A stretch of DNA of 64,000 nucleotides from Clavelina lepadiformis (Eukaryota; Chordata; Ascidiacea; Aplousobranchia; Clavelinidae): contig NC_135244.1 of assembly GCF_947623445.1 (NCBI RefSeq), forward strand, positions 8,184,001-8,248,000. Direction: 5' to 3'. The notes under the pieces were generated by a model. It was not told where the DNA came from, searched no databases, and worked only from the letters and a program-made list of their open reading frames with translations. Of the stretch, positions 58,734 through 64,000 are shown piece by piece. A program made the position numbers and the translations under genes. The first letter of the stretch is position 1, and the number at the start of each line of letters is the position of its first letter.

Positions 58734-61700
58734 TATTTTGCGCTGTACATTGGTAAAATCTTTTTTTTAAATGTGTTACTAGAGTAAAATTTAACGGTTT
58801 TCATATCTTCCTACTAAAGACTGATCAATAGGCCTATTTAAATTTGCACTGTCAGATACTCAGAACACTTGGGCTGATGTGCAAGTAAAACATATCACAG
58901 GATCTTGCTCATGTTATGTTCTGGTCTTTGTATCATTTGTTTTCAAATACAGCACCATATTTCAAGAATATGTCGTGCAATGTGAATTCGGTGTAGTGGT
59001 GTTTAGTAGAAAGCATTATTTAAGTTGTATTGTTTAGACCGTCCAACTCGCGATTTTACGAACCGTGGATGCTCGGGGAATCGACACCGAGTTGAAGTCG
59101 TGCAAAGGCTTTCTTCAGCCTGAGGATAAAGACTCCAATACTGTGTTCTTATAGATGGGTTTTATCGTTGTTGTGTGTGAATAGTCATAAACGCAATTCG
59201 CCAAAAATGTTTTAAATACTCACACTGGCGAAATATGTGTGAAGTTTTTATTGAAGTGCTGGTATTCTTTCAGCTCGTGCTGCATATGGAACCACTTAAC
59301 AAAGTAATTTACATTTTTGGTTAAACTGCATTATTATGCAGCTTGTTTTATTTGTTTGTGAATACAGCGAAATGGTTGTCATATTAATTAGTAGTGATAT
59401 AAACCTAGCCTATTATGCAGTATTGGTGTACACTAGTGTATGAGCATAGGGAATGTTTACCGGTATGTATTTATTTAATGCTTGTGTAGTTTATTTATAA
59501 GTGCTTATTATTTGAAGCCTCAGTACAGTTAAGGTAGTTTTCCATTACTGTATTTGTGTTTTGTGGGATTGAAAAATTAATTGTGATAAAGACATTGTTT
59601 GGTGGATTCGACCCAAGTAATGTTTCGGCGGTGCATTTCGTATGTTGTTGTAAAGTAATGAACTAAGTAGGGATTCTAAGTGTCCCGGCAGCTCCATAGA
59701 TTGATAGTATGATTGAGAATGCCGTTATTAGCTGTCGATCTGTAAGAAGTTTTAACTCTGCTATTGCCTATATGTAGAGAAATACATGTCTGAATACTTT
59801 ATCAAAGCAATATCAGAAAGCAGTCAAATAGTCTACGTAAACTGTTCCCACATGCCAAAATAATGACTTTGGCTACTTTTTCCACGCACAAGCACGTTTC
59901 TGGTTGTACCTTTTATTCAATTCCCATTTTACTATATTAGCAAGTTAACGAATTAACAAGTCTAACATAAACTAGTTTAACACATTATAACTCCAGGTTT
60001 CCAGAACACTTTTTTTCTAGAGCTACAGATTGCTAGTAAAATTTAAATTACCCATGGTGGCGACAGAGCGATGTGGTAAGCTCGGTACGTTATTGGGCGC
60101 AGGTTCTGAAGACCAGCAACCAGCACGGCATAGTTACTAGAATTACATCAACGTCGAGTGTTATGTCAACAAAATAGGTAGCAAGATTAATTCATTAAGG
60201 TTTACAATAACCGGTATGCTTTCGTCAGCAGGTGATGGTAATCTTATTGTTATTTTAAACTTGATAAAGCCGCAAAACCTCCATAGATCATGCTGTAAAG
60301 TTGCGGCTTCCTTTAAACGTAGCCTTACAGCAGAGAGTTTAACTCGTTGTCGGTCCATTGTTGTCTGCAGTATGCGATCGTTTTGGGAGAAATTTAGTTT
60401 ATAAAACCTCTGTATTTGAGAGTATCAATGAAAACATCTTACAATACCGGCAGAAAATTTATTCGAAAAACGGCAACTATCTTTTGAAGTTTTCGATATA
60501 GTGGCGTGTATAATAACAAATAATGACGTTCTTATAAAATCATACTTTACATAAACATTGCCATAGGCGCAATCTTGTCTGTAACAAAAGGTTACTTGTG
60601 GCATGAAATTGCAATTCAGGAACAAGAGACTTAAGATTAATTAAACTGTTAATATCCCATTGATACAAACGACTTTAAAATTCAAGTGATTAGCAGACCG
60701 GTTTCTACATTTTTGCAGCATTATTTTGAAATGCAACATATCGACTTTGCATCACCTTCATCTTTCTTTCAATATTATAACCTACCCCCGACTAATTGCG
60801 AGACACGTCGACATAGTTTTATACTTTACAGTTTATTGTTCAAAAATCACAAGTTGCCGTATACTCCAGACTCCCGTGTAATTAATCTATTGGTGGCGCA
60901 TACATTGTTTGAAATAATATAAGCTAACATCATAAAATTGATGATCGACATAATTTGGGTTGCACTGGACACTTGTCTCACAAATCAGGACAGAATTTTC
61001 CTGTAACAAAATGTCCTGAGAACTTTTAAATGCATTTTGAAATGACAAATTATCAAAATTTTTCAATCGGGTTTAGTAACGGGTACATGTTATCGCATTT
61101 TGCTGAAATTTTGTATGACGTAGAACAGAAGAAAAACATGTCAAATGCTTGTTTACTCACAACTCACTTATATAAACCTCACTAATTCGTAAAATGTTTG
61201 TAGCAGAAACACGCCGTCAAATCATCTATAAGATAGATACGGTTAGTTAGTGGCGAAATGTGATAACCGTCATATATGACAATGGTCACGGCGGCGAGGC
61301 AGTTATTATCGTTGTTTGTTGCCTCGTCCTCTATTTTTCATCAAAATTAGTTTAACACAAGCATAATAGTTTACGCTGTCGTAAAATTCGCCGAAAGCCC
61401 GGGTTTTCGCGACCTCTAAACCTTGCAAAATCGTGATAAATCACCTGCTGCCAAAAGGTAAATTGTTTAAGTGTTAAGTGCGCAGGGGTTGGGCCTTAAT
61501 CAATTTATCAGCTTCGCAAACACAACAACTGGCAACGATTAAATCATGTTGTTCTGGCTATCCATCGTCACTTACGTTGCTGCAACAAAATGGCATAGTC
61601 GTTACATAAGCGGTTACTGAAAAAAAACGTTCACCGTGAATGGGGCAGTAAAAATATGTGAACAATTTCTTTATCTCCAAAAATACACACACAGGGAAAT

Positions 61701-64000
61701 CAGTTATATAGAATTATTGTCTTCACTACACTTTATTGAGGAAGTTTGGAGGGATGCAAATAATTTTCGGATTTGTATAAAGCGAACATATAAGAAAGAC
61801 GCTTAAATATCAGACAGGGGGTAGACGGGCTGCAACCCACCTGTCCACTTTAACCTTCCTATAGTGAACAGAAGCTTTTATTAACGTATATTTACGGAAA
61901 TAATTAATTATACACTGTTTTATAAGATTTGGATTTCATAATCAATCGATAGCTTATGTGAACGGAATGTCTAATTCGGGAGGACAAAACATATCCTAAA
62001 ATAAGTGCTGCGATAAAAGTAAACAATGTCGATTTCTTGAAAAGCAAAATGTAGTCATTGAAAGTTTTTTCCGTTCTATCAAATGTTATTTTCAACTACA
62101 AAATTCGATGTTCATTCGCTCATTCGAAAAACAGTTTTCTAAGAAGCCGGTTTTTAAGAAGTTTGCTACTAAATTTATACAATGAAGCCCTTTCTGAAAG
62201 TCCGCTAAGTCATTTATATATGATGGAGTTATGTTTACGTTATTACAAGTTGAACTACGACAACGTCAGTAAGTTATTACAAAGATCTATCACAGCACCA
62301 TTTTTGAAACGATATAAATGTAAAGTCCATACTCCGGATCTATCAACATGTCTGGAATGGGGTCCGTAAACGATTAAAATTTCTCGGAAAAAACTTAATC
62401 TCTTTTATCGGACACTATACGCTATTTACCCTGTATAACGACACAAGTTTCGTTATCCATAAGGTGATCTCTGTTTTGGTCGAACTGACGCATAAGATAG
62501 TGGCCGATATACCATATCTTTAACCCGATTGAAACACTGATGAGAATGCGTGTCATGACAACGTCCATCAAAACTAGATTTAACTAATGTTTGCGTCCAA
62601 TCGTAAACTGTTGAAAACGCCATTTAAGAGCCTTATTATACCGCTATTAGGTCCTGTTCATCAAACTGTCGGTTTCATCAAAGAGTTTTGTTGCCAAAAG
62701 CAGCGGTAAATTCTTAGCCAATGGCAAAAATTTCCCATTATAATATTGAAGGAAACTTCTTTATTATCGTAATGTTTTGTATACTTGATGAAATGAGTAA
62801 TTTCTGTAATCATTACAATTTGTCAATTGCGACAACCACTAAAGTTCTGGCACAAATGATGTGTGCAAAAAGCAAAAGTAAACATGCTGTGAAAACAGCA
62901 AAGTTTGCAACAATGTCTCAAAACCATATATAGCTACCCGACTACAAAACCACGCTGGGGTTATGCGTTTAGATAAGAGGCAAGTTGGAAACGTGTTAGT
63001 TCATGCTTCGGTACGATAGTCAACAAAATAAACAACAGTAAAGAAACAACCCGCGTATAAACGGGCGTCTTAACTACAACCGTCCATTGCAGCCCTACCC
63101 GCTTTTAAATTAAAGAAGGACGCCTTCTTAGAATTTAAATTTAGAAATTTTTGTCATCCACACCGGCTGTTAAAAGGATCTTGATAACAACAAACATACT
63201 TTTATTTAGTCTTGAATATATGTTCAATCAAACATATATTATTCTCAGTGTATAAAGTGTAAATTATATTCTCACTAAACTGCGTATACTGTTCATACAT
63301 GCGCGCATATTTCTAAAACAATCGGCATTCGCTTATTATTAATTATGATTATTAGTATTACAGATTTAGGATCATGAAACTAAGATCGAAAACTCTGAAG
63401 TCAAGTCGAGTCAAGGTTAAAGCTCCACCAGTGTGGAAATTTCCTTTGTTGCGTACAAATTGCAATCATCCAGCATTATCAATTACTGACATGCGTGTAC
63501 GATTGTTGAATTAACCTGCTTCTATAAACCGATTTTTGTTTTGGTTTGCGAAATGTTTTATGTCATATATTGTCTTTCTGATTGACATCGTCGTTCATTA
63601 AATTTTAAACTTTTGTGGCTCCTTACAAATTTTAAAGTAGAACAAAAAGCCCACTTACTTGAATTAAGGTCTGTTGAAACGAATATAGCTGTCTGCAGAT
63701 AACCGTTAAGTTTCCTAATTGCTGTTGTGTATACCAGTAGGCCACTGTGTTTTTCGTGTACATAAGGCCCGCTGAGCATAAAATATTGATTCGATCACCC
63801 GAAACATACTTTTATAGCTTTAATGGTTTATCGTTTTTTTTTTAGTGAAGACTGCTGGTTTCCAGGAAAAAGTCTGTTACTTGCGAGATTTCAGTGACAT
63901 AACCTGAGTAACAACGAACGAGCAGGCGAACACATTGATTTTTGATCATCAGACACATATTACGAGTTGTGCATTAACCGCAAGATTCAGCTTCTAAATA
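58734..64000. other. 3' flank and gene-free right end
   Basis: Apart from the SINE-like block at 59037-59150, no gene, RNA or ordered repeat was recognised. The longest frames (60686-60922 and 62058-62369, plus strand) have AT-driven composition and no family resemblance. Undetected short exons of a gene extending past the right edge cannot be excluded. Confidence 0.4.
59037..59150 (+). repeat. SINE-like repeat, best-preserved member
   Basis: Contains GAATCGACACCGAGTTGAAG, TCGTGCAAAGGCTTTCTTCA and GCCTGAGGATAAAGACTCC. Related to 26150-26260 and 45655-45735. Promoter boxes not clear. Confidence 0.45.

Noticed and set aside
60686-60922. 78-residue plus-strand frame
   Set aside because: No family resemblance and no supporting signals nearby.
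62058-62369. 103-residue open frame on the plus strand
   Set aside because: No recognisable motif, AT-driven composition, no splice or promoter context; likely chance.
1-64000. CRISPR array, prokaryotic operon, retrovirus or LTR element
   Set aside because: No regularly spaced repeats, no Shine-Dalgarno-led gene runs, and no gag, pol or env-like frames or long terminal repeats were seen.

Overview
This is an AT-rich animal nuclear window with compact multi-exon genes, GT-AG introns mostly of 50 to 600 bases, and many small DNA-transposon relics. Gene content (IFT122, B9D2, TSEN54, SLC38A9, SLC33A1, FGGY, ZMYM) is plainly metazoan. Gene density, short introns and abundant MITEs fit a tunicate such as Ciona. 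That assignment is a best guess from style, not proven. Exon borders below were read by hand from splice sites, reading frame and remembered family alignments; treat them as good to about 2 bases. No viral or LTR element was recognised.

Layout. 134-3974 (-): 5' part of a divergent CUT-homeobox gene running off the left edge. 4914-7631 (+): single-exon ZMYM-type zinc-finger gene with a Crypton-derived C-terminus. 8157-16378 (+): FGGY carbohydrate kinase in 12 exons; intron 3 holds a ~1 kb piggyBac-like non-autonomous element, and intron 6 holds a complete antisense gene (11127-14489) for a type I membrane protein with two thrombospondin repeats. 16941-20256 (-): SLC38A9, convergent with FGGY. 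20.3-29.6 kb: gene-poor, repeat-rich stretch with a 510-bp foldback element, two copies of a 100-bp inverted-repeat MITE, a pair of diverged direct repeats and a decayed LINE. 29671-31164 (+): single-exon TSEN54. 31677-34387 (+): ER-targeted serpin with two alternative last exons, each encoding its own reactive-centre loop and its own ER-retrieval tail (RDEL or HDEL). 36212-45101 (-): IFT122 in about 26 exons. 46.7-49.0 kb: LINE remains. 49132-49659 (+): single-exon B9D2. 52670-58733 (+): SLC33A1, whose 3-kb intron 5 hosts a complete antisense phytanoyl-CoA-dioxygenase-family gene (54537-56700) and a tRNA-derived SINE. 58.7-64 kb: no gene recognised.

Themes. IFT122 and B9D2 are both ciliary and lie head to head. 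Two independent antisense nested genes sit in large introns. The serpin and SLC33A1, both secretory-pathway genes, carry ACGT-core motifs resembling unfolded-protein-response elements upstream of their starts. The most interesting locus is the serpin with its two loops. The TSP1 receptor with a tyrosine-rich tail, nested in FGGY, is the least familiar gene.
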